DNA of 64,000 nt from Volvariella volvacea V23 (Eukaryota; Basidiomycota; Agaricomycetes; Agaricales; Pluteaceae). The stretch spans positions 370,273 to 434,272 of the forward strand of contig KB722746.1 in assembly GCA_000349905.1 (NCBI GenBank), read 5' to 3'. The position numbers and the translations under genes were made by a program. The notes beneath the pieces were generated by a model. That model searched no databases, was not told the origin of the DNA, and saw nothing but the letters and a program-made list of their open reading frames with translations. Positions 36,272-47,094 of the stretch are shown here, piece by piece (within the stretch, counting starts at the first letter, position 1; every line of letters begins with the position of its first letter).

Positions 36272-36286
36272 TCCAATCGCCTTCTT
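36272..36286. repeat. Left target-site duplication of the LINE
   Basis: The 15-mer TCCAATCGCCTTCTT is repeated perfectly at 37313-37327 and brackets the insert. Confidence 0.9.
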
Positions 36287-37312
36287 TTTTTTTGGTGGCG
36301 CTAGCGGGAAGCGACGACTGCCAATGGCCAGCCTCAGCACCCAGCGATTTACCCAGGGGGGTGCCCTGGTAGGAGAAAGACACCACCCTCGAGGAAATGC
36401 CCTTACGCACACATCGCCTGCCACATGGCTGGCTAATGTAGTGTGGGGCTCGAGGTGGCGTAACGCTTGCTAGCGATTCCGGCCTGGAGGCCGCGCCACC
36501 CCTCTACCCACTAAAACCCCGACTCTCCTAGCCCAGTCCAGGGCTAACGCAGCCTCGTCCTGTATTACACCTTTCCAGGTGTAGGCGACTGTCGCGGTCT
36601 GCAGCGCCTTTTTCCCGTAGCGGGCGTAGTCCGTTGCCAGTGCATCAAAGTGCATTCGGCGCTCGATGGTAGTGTACCATCTGTTTTCGGCCTCAGCTGC
36701 ACTCACTTGTCGAGTTGGGTCGCCACTCCTGCATATTACCCATTCGCAGCGCAGCCGCCATATTAGATGTATCGACTCTGATATGACAATTCGGTGTAGC
36801 CGGGTGAGGCAGGCACTGGGTTTGCCATTCCGTCCTGGTATTTTGATCAGCGGGCTTCCTAGGAGGAGCCCAAGGGTGGGGTTGTTCCAGGGAATCCCTT
36901 TTCGTGCGAGCAAGGATTGTGCCGCCTGCCAAATTGTCGCCTGTCCATTAGCAGTACATTCTGTTAGGATGTGGGCAAGTGATTCTTCCCCCCCGCAGAC
37001 AGGGCAGACTTCCTTGTGTTCAAAGTTCTCGAGGTGTCGCCAGTATTTGCCACACCGTAGTGAGCCATGGATTGCTCTCCAGAGAAATACTCTCGTTGTG
37101 TGGGCTATGTCTTTGTGTCGGATTGATTGCCATATCTGTTTATCGGCGGGGGTCTTCCCCGTGGCATCTTGGATGGCATATCGTATATAGTCAAGGGTTT
37201 CAACTGTGGACTGTCGGATGGGGTTTTTTTTTCGTGCCAGGATGCCACGGTAGACGGTGGCCTGTGCCATAGCTTGGAGTCTGGCCCCTGTATGGATCAG
37301 TGACTGAGGGGG
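36287..37312 (-). mobile_element. 5'-truncated non-LTR retrotransposon (LINE)
   Basis: A 1026-bp insert in antisense orientation. On the minus strand it is open from its left edge to the TAG/TAA region near 36470: the frame begins in coding sequence (GARLQAMAQATVYRG), and carries the zf-RVT zinc-binding segment CPVCGGEESLAHILTEC that closes LINE reverse transcriptases. The catalytic reverse transcriptase and endonuclease are missing, as expected of 5' truncation during target-primed reverse transcription. The 3' end has a short A-tract (T-run at 36285-36293 on the plus strand, two bases of which may belong to the target). Perfect 15-bp duplications flank it. The element cannot move by itself. 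Confidence 0.9.
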
Positions 37313-37327
37313 TCCAATCGCCTTCTT
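37313..37327. repeat. Right target-site duplication of the LINE
   Basis: Second copy of TCCAATCGCCTTCTT. Counting the target only once restores the NACHT reading frame. Confidence 0.9.
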
Positions 37328-39074
37328 AATCGCCAGCAGGCCAGAACCCCACGTCGTGAATTACTTCAATGCCAATCCTCTCTCATCCCTCTGCCGACCG
37401 ACCATTGACCTCGCCGAATGCAAGGATTCTCGGGAAATGAAGATGTTCATCCGATTGAGCTTTTCGCGGATTTACGCGAGGCATCGTGATATCCTCCAGT
37501 TTTATTCAACAGACGACACTTGGCCACCTGAGGATGTTGTCAGCCAAATCGCAGATAGGGCCGATGGACAGTATATTTACCCCGTTACGCTATTCAAGTA
37601 CATCGATCAAGACCACGGAAATCCAAATGATCGTTTACAGTCCTGCCTCGAGGAAGCACCACAGGCGCTTTCAGCGCTTGACGCGCTGTATACTCAGATA
37701 ATGCGGTCATCACAGGAAACATACAACAATGAAGCTCAAACGCTCCTGTTCCTTATCATTACGCCGACCCTTAATGAACCTTCCATGCCACTAGGTACCC
37801 CATGGGGCATCTTAGCGGCAAGTCCTATGCGTAGCGTTGCTGATCTTGCAACCATTACCGGACTAGGTGCAGTCAAATGCCGTTTACATCTCAGGAGGTT
37901 CCACTCTCTTATCAGCATTCCGGATGATAATCACAAAGAAATCAAAGTCCATCACCAATCCTTCATTGACTTTCTTCTTGATCCTGAACGTAGCCGTCGG
38001 TACTATCTCAACCCATCAGTTTGTGCAATAGGAATTGTTGAGTTGTGTTTATCTGCGATGGAGAAGCGAGGGTATAATAAGCTCTTTTTTCGGCATTGGT
38101 GGCATTTCTCCCGAGTTGTATCCTACACTGACATTTCATCGGCCTTGTTATTACGAAAGGAAAACATCAATATCCTGCGTATCCTAGAGGTGCTCCTCGA
38201 CGGCTTGTTTACCGTAGGGCATTATTTGGAGAAGGAATACCTCTGGTTTGTAGACGTGTGTAGGACTTGGGTGATTGCTGGTTGTGGAGCAGAGTAACAA
38301 CAAATAGCCGAATTCTGGAGAAGGTCAACCTTACTTGAAAAGTTTCCGCGGCATGCTTTTACTGCACGTTCTCTACAGGAGGTCTTTAAAGGGTTGGGAG
38401 GGTGTCCGTTGGTTTGGCAGGCTCAGACTAGGTTCAATGCAGGTCAAATGGACGATGCACCGCCGCTGCCTTGGAGAGGTATACTGACCCTTGCTAAGCC
38501 TATTTTTGAGAGGAATCAGAGCGTGTTCTTTTGGAGTGTGCCTAAACCGATAGATAGTTGTGATGCAGTTTGGACCACTCTCAAGATTTTTACAGAGGGA
38601 CGAGCCATAGAGCTGTGTGTCATAAATCCTGCGTATGATCGAATTCTAACATAATTTCTAGGTCTGATGAGGATTTCTGGCGCCTGAAAACTTGGAGCAC
38701 GCCATGGGTTTCGTGCCTGTAAGCTGAATTGCATTCTAGCTGTGCCCATCTGAGTTCGGTTATTAGAGAACGGAATTGCAGGTGTTTGCGTTTTCAGCTC
38801 GCAGACATGCCGATATACCATGATCTGCCATTGAAGCCACTCACAATTGAGCAACTTCTTAGGGCGCTTCCAGCAGAGTACCACTTTCATGGACTCAATC
38901 AAGAAACTGTTATTCGCTGGTTGAAGGTTGGAATGCATCCCATGATTAGTCTACATCTTACCACCCTTCTTTCAGATGGCGCGTCATGAGGAGGATATAA
39001 CGGATATTATCGAGCACTGGAAGGCAGGGGAATGTCGCACTGCATCAGAATTTCATCACGAACGAGATGGTTGA

Positions 39075-39572
39075 ACCCGGCATATATTCCTGCAATGTGG
39101 GCATGTGAGGACATAAAAGGGATAGTGCAACTTATGTGCTTGTAATTGGGGGGTCATAGCCGAAGGTCCAAGTACGACCGAAACTTCTTGTTTTTTCTTC
39201 TTCTTTATCTCTCATTTTACATAAATACGATGCACATGAACAATGACACTGGCCTAAAGAGGGCAAAAAAGTAGCAATAATCCAATGGTGGTATTGAAAA
39301 TGCGACTTGTGAGTCTGCGCATTACAACCAGGTGACTTAACTGAGGGTTATTCCGATTAGAACGATAAACGCGAGCTCACAAGGGAATTTTAACTTCCAC
39401 TATTTACTATATCTTACTCACAAAACACGTCTTAGCATGTAGTTCTACAACAACAAGAGATCGTATAGTCGTGATCTGGACTACATGACATTCTCATTCA
39501 ACTACGTGCAAACCAAAAATACATCCTAATCGTACATCGGTTAAAATTTTGGGGCACCTTTAGCAGGTTAAT
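39075..39572. other. Convergent intergenic region
   Basis: AT-rich 3' flanks of the NACHT gene and F-box B1; a pyrimidine-rich stretch at 39180-39220. No gene. Confidence 0.5.
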
Positions 39573-41264
39573 TTACATATACGTCTGTTCTCCTTGGGTG
39601 TCGGCATGTGCAACAAAATGCCACTCATCCTCATCTTCATCCCCTTTAACTTTCCTGGCACTATATCGCCCACTCAACAACACTAACTCCTTCGGTACAC
39701 CACTGCTACTCCTCAATTCCTGTGCTACCTCAGAGATGTCTTTCGTCGATTGATTCAACCACCCCATATATCCCGTTCCACATCCCCAAGTCTCATCCGG
39801 CCAAATGATCTCTAAGATTTGAAGTTGATCAAGGGATCCAACGTGATCAAGGACCTCCTGGTAGTTTTGTATAAGAGGTAACAATCGTGCTTTCAGCCGT
39901 CTTCCTGTCTTCGATCCCCGATTGCTTCTGCGCTCGCCTTCATCTCCGCTCCCTTGCCTCTCTACTTGGACACCACCTTGTTCTAGTTCAGCAAAGTTGA
40001 ACCTTGCCTCTTGACCAGGATACAAGTGGAGGCTCCTCAAAGCAGTGAGAGACTGCAGCGCTGGCATCCACAACTTGGGAGTAAATGACCACCCGTCGAG
40101 ATAATCAACATCAACTCGGAATGAAACATGTAACGTCGTGAGTGAAGCCGCGTGTCTGGATAGAGAGCTATTGAAGAAGGATGTAGTGACTCTCGGGTCG
40201 ACGCATTCGGATTCGTCACCGAGGTCTCTGATAGTGAGCCGTCGTAGACCAGAGTAAGATGCGAGGTAGGAACAGAGTGGAAGAGTAACTTGATGTGTCT
40301 CGAGGGTCTCCAAGGCTGCACCCACGACTTCAAGGGACTTCCATAGATTGTCGAGAGGGAGGATATTATATTGAGTGAGAACCTCGAGGTGTCGAAGGTA
40401 TGCGAAAGGCGAGTGCTGAGCCTCGATGATGTTTGGGAAACGGACACCACGCATGGATAGAGTCCGCAATGCTAATATCTTCCCATGCCCGTCGTCGTGA
40501 ATGAAGAGCTTGCTGGCGTCATGCGAGTTGATTGCACAACCTTGCTTGAGCTTGAAGGCCTCCAACTCGGGGTTATTGCAGACAATTGACCGTAACGCAT
40601 CCCTGTAGCTCTGCGGAATGCACTCGTGTGGCTCATTCCAGTCATCCTGCGTCGGACTATCTCCAAATCGATTTAATCTGCGACATCCCCATCCATACTG
40701 ATGCAACGTGAACTCTAGCTCCCTCAGTCCTTTAAACTCTTTCAACTGTTGTGGGAAGTCGTATCCTTTCTGGTTCCACGGAAGGATGATCAACCTGTCC
40801 AGCTTCCCTTCCGTAGCTTTATGTACAGCCTCGACAACACGTTCCTGAATTTCATGAACGCGCACCGTTGTTTCCTCCTTGTCATCATAGCCCGATTGCC
40901 ACTCCATCTTGAATGAAGTCAAGTTTCTGAACTGTTCGATCGTCTTGTACAGCCCTTGTATCCCCTCTTCGTCAACATACCGGGCAACATACCACCCGTT
41001 CGTGTGTACGGTTAGGTGTCGTCCATATCTGTAGAGTCCCGTCAATGGCTTGGAGCAAGCTTCGAGGAGACGCGGGACGTCTTCTTCGCTCCCATTGATG
41101 CGAAATGCAACGTTACGCAGTGCGATGGACGAAAATAGGTCATGAAAGTCATGAGAGATAAGGCGTAGAACTTTCAGAGAGGAAAGGTCAAGATGGTTGG
41201 CTATTGATTCGATGATATCTGCTGGTGCATCGAGGAGTGTTGTGGGAGAGGTGGTGGCGGTCAT
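39573..41264 (-). CDS. F-box/LRR-like protein, family B copy 1
   Basis: One uninterrupted exon of 563 codons plus stop. The N-terminus (LLDAPADIIESIANHLDLSSLKVLRLISHDF) fits an F-box. The rest shows irregular Leu-rich repeats (for example LRELEFTL, LRTLSMRGVRFPNII, LRRLTIRDLG, LRSLHLYPG) and ends after a short acidic stretch. Likely a substrate receptor of an SCF-type ubiquitin ligase; target unknown. A damaged copy lies immediately upstream at 41.7-42.9 kb in the same orientation, which supports a tandem duplication. It is not related in sequence to the family A F-box genes beyond the F-box itself. Confidence 0.8.
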   Translation of the reverse strand: MTATTSPTTLLDAPADIIESIANHLDLSSLKVLRLISHDFHDLFSSIALRNVAFRINGSEEDVPRLLEACSKPLTGLYRYGRHLTVHTNGWYVARYVDEEGIQGLYKTIEQFRNLTSFKMEWQSGYDDKEETTVRVHEIQERVVEAVHKATEGKLDRLIILPWNQKGYDFPQQLKEFKGLRELEFTLHQYGWGCRRLNRFGDSPTQDDWNEPHECIPQSYRDALRSIVCNNPELEAFKLKQGCAINSHDASKLFIHDDGHGKILALRTLSMRGVRFPNIIEAQHSPFAYLRHLEVLTQYNILPLDNLWKSLEVVGAALETLETHQVTLPLCSYLASYSGLRRLTIRDLGDESECVDPRVTTSFFNSSLSRHAASLTTLHVSFRVDVDYLDGWSFTPKLWMPALQSLTALRSLHLYPGQEARFNFAELEQGGVQVERQGSGDEGERRSNRGSKTGRRLKARLLPLIQNYQEVLDHVGSLDQLQILEIIWPDETWGCGTGYMGWLNQSTKDISEVAQELRSSSGVPKELVLLSGRYSARKVKGDEDEDEWHFVAHADTQGEQTYM

Positions 41265-41733
41265 GGTGATGATTCAATGACAACAGATACGGTTGGCTTT
41301 TGAGAAGTATGAATTTGTGATTGTGTCTTCGGAGCTGCGGATATGATGGCTCTTCGTCAGCTGACTCGTGGTGACTCCCAGCACCGCCCTTGACAAACTA
41401 ATAGGTGTAACCCCACAATGCGGGATAGCAAGGTGGACGGAACCGATAACGCAGCGCTAGGGGGAAAATTCATGTCCAAAAGCAGCAAATACATTTGCCG
41501 TTTTAGTCCCAATCTCCTGATAATTTTGTACGAGGGAGATCGATTTCTCCATGCGTCTGAGTGTTGTTCTTGCTTCTATTTGGACTCATGTTGGGTGCGA
41601 GAGAACAAAAGGAACGAGTCAGATTATGTCAGATTGGCGGAGGATTGGTCAGAATTCAAGTACGGCTCTAACGTACATTGGCTCAACTATAATTACTCCT
41701 TAACACAGCGTGGCTCGAGGCTAGTCTAAAATA
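41265..41733. other. Intergenic between F-box B1 and its pseudogene
   Basis: Holds the F-box B1 promoter. A 103-codon frame at 41418-41729 (+) has no domain and overlaps this spacer; not called. Confidence 0.4.
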
Positions 41734-42945
41734 ATACCGGAGACTGGAAGTCAGATGGGTCAATGAAGCGCCACTCCTCGCCTCCATCAATCCTCTTAGG
41801 ACTATACCACGCACGAATCAAACCAACTCCTTCGGTACGCCGTTGCTATTCTTCAATTCTTTGACCACCTCAGACAGTGTTTCCATACTACTCATCACCC
41901 ACTCCCCCCGTGCCCCTCCATATCCAAATGTCTGATCCGGCTAAATGACCTCTAGAGTATGGAGTTTGGGAGGTGCTTGAACGTGATCGAGGATCTCCTG
42001 ATATTTTCGTACAAAATCATCACGTAACTCACGCAGAAAGAGTGTGTTCTCCTGCATAGCGTGCAAGCGAAGGTACTTTAGCTCAGTGAGAGAATGAAGT
42101 CCGCATGTCCACAGCTTGGGGTCAAATGACCCCCAGAAGATGGTGGATATTAATCCAGAACACAATGGTTAATGCCGTAAGCGTGGATGAGTGCCGGGGC
42201 AGAAGATCATTAAAGAACGATTTGGTGATCTTCGGGTTGATACACTCCGGGACGTTTTTGAGTTCCTTTATGATAAGTTGGTGTAGACCGGGATAGCACG
42301 AAAGATATGAACAAAACGGAAGGATGACCTAGTGCGTCTCGAGAGTCTCTAGTTTCGCCCCTACGACATGGAGAGATTGTCAAGTGGAATGACAGTATAA
42401 CGATTGAGAGCTCTAAGGTGATACAAGTAGACAAAAGGCGAATGTTGAGCCTTGATAGTGTGGGAAAAGCGCACGCCTTTGAGAGAAAGGACCCGTAACG
42501 CCCAAGACTCTCCATTTGCACGAAGCAGCCCATCGGCGTCACAAGAGTCAACCACACAGTCTTGTACGAGTTCGAAGACCTCCAAGCGGGGGCTATTATG
42601 AGCGATGGCCAGGAACGTGTCCTTGTAGCTCGATTGAATGCACTTATGTGAGCCACGTTTCTCCTGCAACGTCACCATTTCTCCAAACCAACTCAACCCA
42701 TTACAAGTCCATCCCTGTTCATCCAATATAAACTCCAGATGCTTCAATCCCCCAAAATTCTTAAGCTCCTTCGTGAGGTCGTATCCCTTCTCCGTCCATG
42801 GGTGAATATTTAATAATTAATTCGTCAACTTTCCTCCTGTAGCCTTGACGATATGTCTCTGAATTTTGTGAACGCGCGCTGTTTTCTTCTTTTCATCATA
42901 CAATAGTTTGGAATTATAACTGCCACACTGAATTTGAAGGTGTAG
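41734..42945 (-). pseudogene. Decayed F-box/LRR family B copy 2
   Basis: The minus strand from 42945 follows F-box B1 in order: VRVHEIQ-like VHKIQ, then KGYDLTKELKNFGGLKHLEF, WFGEM, LSLKGVRFSHTIKAQHSPF and RYTVIPLDNL, all with direct counterparts in B1. Frameshifts occur near 42815 and 42375, stops interrupt the distal part, and the end (IDGGEEWRFID region near 41770) still matches B1. The first ~125 residues including the F-box are absent. A tandem duplicate lost by truncation and point lesions. Confidence 0.82.
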
Positions 42946-43651
42946 TGGCAGGGGTGGTGCTCAGGGCGATCAATGATAATTCGATATTAGCATACAATCA
43001 AAGGTTTGGTGATTCTCCACTGTGTCGCAGAAAATCCGTTCCCAGTACCTGTAAATCCGCCCAGCCATAAGGAAACTATTAATATGCCTCAATGGCACCA
43101 CTCACGGGTTTAGCCCTAGGTCTACGCACACATATGCGTAACGATCTGTCAATTGCGGTGCTGCAACAAGTTGACGATCACCTCGAGGTGTTGAAACAAC
43201 CAGTTATAAGCCGGGTCAAATGGAGGGTAGGGTGCAATGCTCATCATGCTGCGCAACACCATGTCCTTTGACTTCGATAGCATACGCGTCAACATCAAAG
43301 GACATCTTGTCTTGATCGTTCTACTTTGAACCCAGGTATCCCCTAGGCAACCATGGTGAGTAGGTATTACGATAGGGGTCCCTACTTCGCTTGTTAGGAA
43401 GCATGGGCTGTTAACGTTGCAGTGAAAGGGATTAACAAATGCGATAACGCAACATTCAAGTTAAAAATAAACTCGCACATACTTGGAATACAAAGTTGTT
43501 TTTATAACTAGTACAACAACCAAGACAACGCCAGCTGTACATATCCTCTTCCACAAGCCATCCGCCACTCTATATAGATGGTCTTAAAGAGAGATGGCCT
43601 TTCAATGAGCACGGTGCTAGGATTCGAATGTTAAATGAATGGCCCATGGAA
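42946..43651. other. Unassigned intergenic region
   Basis: About 700 bp without a supported gene; probably replaced or lost the 5' end of the F-box B pseudogene. Confidence 0.4.
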
Positions 43652-44711
43652 TTAATCTTCTTTGCATCCGTCTTTAGTCCTCTGTTCTTGGTCATCATCG
43701 CTATCACTAATGTCGCCGAGATATTGTGCCGCATAGTAGAGTAGATCCAGGCCCGTCAAGTTTTGCTTCCGAGTTTTCGTTTTCAAGAACTCCTCTGGGG
43801 TAAGTCGGACGGGTTGGTTTGTGCTGGCTGCTGGGATCTTTGCTATCCGCTGAGAGCGCTTGTCCGCTTTGAAAGGTTCTGCGGCCGCATTGGGTTCGAC
43901 TGCGTAACGCGTTTCTTGGACAGGATGGGAGTCTGCCACATAAAGAGGTGCCATCATTGATGCGAGTGAGGACACGGAATTAGAAGCCAAAGAACTCCGG
44001 GTCAAGGTACGTGATACGACGGAAGGCGGAGGAAATTGTGAAGGCTCTGCGTCAGTATCTTCATCTTCTGCATCGTACTGAATATCGCCAGACTCAAAAG
44101 CATACAGATCTAGAGAGGGTGGGGCGGTGGGGCTTTTCGATTCATAACGATAGTCTGCAATGTCAAACCAATTTTGAAGTGTGGGAGGAATAGGGACTTT
44201 GTTCCACGTGCGATTAAGTAGGCTCTCCCAATCCACGTTCTCTCTTTCGATATTCCTAACATCCGAATGCGAAGCCGTGAGACTGTAGTTGTGACGAATA
44301 CGGTGGTGTCTTGTAATCGATGCGGGATCAGCGCTCGAATAAAAGCAAAATGCACAGCGATACGGCCTCTCGTCGGTGCTGGATGGTAATGCCACTTTAT
44401 TAGGACAGGGGAAAGAACTGAAAACATGACGTACTGTTTGTTATAATGAACTTGAAGTCCACCCTTTTGAAGTGAGGAGAATGTACAATACGGCCACAAG
44501 CACTGATACCTCCTGTGTGTAGAAACAAGTTTGAAAGTTAAAGACGAATGAAAGAATCGCGTGGCACTCACTTCGCAGAGGCGTCATGTATTTTCATGTG
44601 CCTGAATAACTCAAACGCGCGTGAAAAGGACTTGCCACAGGTTGAGCATGGACAATTCTTCTGACTAGATTTTGTCTGACTATTGCTACTCGTGGTGGTG
44701 ATGATAGGCAT
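43652..44711 (-). CDS. C2H2 zinc-finger protein, paralogue 2
   Basis: Minus-strand exons: 44711-44572, 44512-44435, 44378-43652 (945 nt, 314 aa). Finger 1 CSTCGKSFSRAFELFRHMKI (C-x2-C-x12-H-x3-H), finger 2 in the 78-nt exon 2 (C-x4-C), finger 3 CAFCFYSSADPASITRHHRI (H-x4-H). As in paralogues 1 and 3, the last His codon of finger 2 is CA|C across intron 2 and the linker is TDERPY. The C-terminal region is shorter than in the other copies, Ser/Asp-rich, with an acidic end (DISDSDDDQEQ). Probable DNA-binding regulator. An ATG 78 nt upstream (44789) is in frame and could be an alternative start. Confidence 0.85.
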
Positions 44712-45538
44712 AGTGGCCGAGATCACGTACGGAGGAACTTGGGTGCAGTTGGAGGAGAGATTATGGTTAGTGGTGAAAACGTACCCCATGGAGGGAGGGT
44801 ATTTAAATGAGCCAGATTGAGGACGAGTTCAGCACGAGAGTGATCGGCAATTCCCCAAATTGCTTTGTTGGGCTCTAAAATGCCACAACTGCGCCTCGAG
44901 GCCTGTGTGATTAAGTAGGAATGTGCTGCGTAGCTGATGTGAACCACGTTTTTGGATAGCCAACAACGAGGATCGACTGACCAGGAAGGTGGTGCCATTG
45001 AAGCGAGCATCAGGGCACTGCAAGAAAGAGCCAAGAATTAATTACCGCGCTTGGGTCCATCCAACACAGCCAGTAAGGCGGCTGTTTTTTCCCAGCGAAC
45101 TTGCTCTGGCGGTAATCGTTAAGGTGTCACATTGATGGAGGAGCAGAAAGACAGCGCGACGCGACCCACGTGAACCCAATTCCCACGCATTGTTCTGCCC
45201 AGGCAATGGCGTATTCCGCAAAAGGGCATTAAAAGGGTATTGACATAGTGCCACGTTGAAAGTCGTACATTGACAGATAATAATACGTGATATATCTACG
45301 ACAGGGATTTCTGGCTAACTTAAAGTTGACGAGATGGCGGATAATGCGTCGTATACATGACATAGAAAACATTCCAAATGCGATGAGAGAAAGCAAGCGG
45401 GAGAGCGGGACCAGGGGAAGGTACAAACTAAAAACACGTGAGAGATAGTGTACAACGAGGAGAAGAGGGTCATTACTAGGTCGTTACATGCATTGGTTTT
45501 AAGTAATCGTTGGGGCGCGTCACTAGCGGGAGTACTTT
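44712..45538. other. Intergenic between C2H2 paralogues 2 and 3
   Basis: About 830 bp; several short minus-strand frames, none with a domain. An AT-rich core (ATTTAAATA) near 44800-44808 may serve as a promoter element for paralogue 2. Confidence 0.4.
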
Positions 45539-47094
45539 TCAACGAAAATATTCCGGATAAACAGCGTATTGGGTTTGACCATCGTCTATCGGGTCGTAGT
45601 AGTCGGTGACTTCATCATCGTAATAGGGATAATCGAAGCCCTTATAGATGATATAACCAGGCCTGCCGCAATCCGGAGAATTGGCAGCTGTGGCGGAGTG
45701 GATAGAACGGTCGGTATAAAACTCTTGGGCAGTGCTCAGATTGGGATGGACGAGGCGTGGGTCAAGATTGAAGGGATTGAGGAAAGAGGTATTAAGTTGG
45801 GTAGTGGTGTTGCTAACATTGTAAAATTGCGAAGCATTATAGTTCGTAGCATTATATGCGTCGACACCATAAGGCGGGGTATATGCGTCGTCATTAGCCT
45901 GGATGTTGACGTTATTCTGGTTGTCGGCGTATTGCTTGTTGTAAGTATCTAGGGTGGGTGTGGCGGACGAAGCCACGGTGTGTTGAATGAGCTGCCCGTT
46001 CTGTGGCATAGGTGCCACACCATCGTCCAACGGCTCGGCATAAGGGGTGTCCGAAACATATGATTCAGCGATACTAGAAATATGGGTATATGACGGAGAG
46101 GGTGGTAGCTCATCGGCACCGTCTAAGTCGTTGTAAACGGTTTCGGGTGAGGCGGTTGTGTCCGGGAGATTGCAGTACACGTCTGGTAATGGAGAAGGAG
46201 ACACCGTCGTGCGTGCGGTCATGGTCGGGGTGGCAGATGCTGATCGAGTGGCATCCTCAGCCTCTAGAATCGGCGTTAGAGCAGGGGAGTCGGTGGCGTC
46301 CTCGTCCTCGTCCTCATCCTCGTCGAAATCCAGGGGGTTTTGTTGTTCAGTATGGTCGAATGTATCCAAATCACTGGCATGCTCTGAAGTGTCCGTGTCG
46401 GAGGACTCGGAGATGTGTGACTGGCTGGTGGACTCCTCTGGATAGGGGTCTATGGTGGTGTCCAAGTCCTCGGCACTAGGATCGGAAACAAAGGTGGTCC
46501 AAAACGCGTGGAGCAACGATGGCGACAGCGGCCTTCGAACCTCATAGGCGTTGTCGACAGCAGCAAAATACACAGAAAGAAGTGGATATGTCGGCTTATG
46601 CAACTTCCTCACTTTGACCTCCTCTCCATTTGGTCCAACAGATTTAGACGGGCACTTGTGCTTTCCTGCGTGGTGCTTGAAGATCGATGACGCATCCGTG
46701 GCGGTGTAGTCGCAGAAGGCACAACCGAATGGCCGTACTTTCATGCTGTCATAATGGTTGCGTGCCACCTGAGTGTGAGGCGGATTGTGCATGACATTAG
46801 ACACATACTGAGTGTTTATATGAGTTCTAAAGTTCGGTTTATGCAATGAATCGAAGGAACATTTATTAAAGAAACAGTGATATCTCCTGTCCATGGTGGC
46901 AATGAGTAATGTTGAAGGACGAATAGTAGAGGAGAATGCATGGCAGGAGCAATAGCTTACTTTGCATTTTCGTCGTGGGTGCGCGTGTGTCGTCGTAAAT
47001 CTTTCTTTCTGGTAATCTCTGCATCACATATATTACATTTTGCCACAACTCCGTTCTGTTGTTTCTGACTCTTTCGTGTAGAACGTCGAGCCAT
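45539..47094 (-). CDS. C2H2 zinc-finger protein, paralogue 3
   Basis: Minus-strand exons: 47094-46961, 46886-46809, 46745-45539 (1419 nt, 472 aa). Finger 1 CNICDAEITRKKDLRRHTRT, finger 2 in the 78-nt exon 2 (CFFNKCSFDSLHKPNFRTHI), finger 3 CAFCDYTATDASSIFKHHAG. Intron 2 is 63 nt with no stop, so an unspliced frame stays open but would break the H-x3-H of finger 2; splicing at 46746 gives CA|C and the linker MKVRPF. The C-terminal region is acidic in its first part (repeated Asp/Glu near 46290-46420) and then Tyr/Asn/Thr-rich. Adjacent to and in tandem with paralogue 2. Confidence 0.85.

Larger units (their letters stand above)
35467..39074 (+). pseudogene. NACHT-domain NTPase gene interrupted by a LINE
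   Basis: Coding blocks: 35467-35650, 35716-36286, [LINE 36287-37312 plus one duplicated target copy 37313-37327], 37328-38259, 38308-38632, 38662-38718, 38782-38926, 38976-39074. Without the insert they total 2313 nt (770 aa), all in phase. The N-terminal NNNGGT segment precedes a linker typical of Agaricomycete NACHT NTPases (ECHPNTRQAIMEDI). Walker A is GPAGIGKS, Walker B IIIDGLDECG; after the insertion point comes ASRPEPHV, usual for NACHT proteins, then a helical C-terminal part (HHQSFIDFLLDPERS). NACHT proteins are STAND NTPases, some acting in non-self recognition and cell death. As it stands, translation runs into the antisense LINE and stops at 36471-36473, losing everything after Walker B. 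No other lesion is seen, so the insertion looks recent. Confidence 0.88.

Noticed and set aside
36666..37190. Plus-strand 174-codon frame inside the LINE
   Set aside because: Antisense to the LINE coding frame; no independent evidence.
46746..46808. Uninterrupted reading through intron 2 of C2H2 paralogue 3
   Set aside because: Open because the intron is 63 nt without a stop, but it destroys the H-x3-H of finger 2; paralogues 1 and 2 support splicing.
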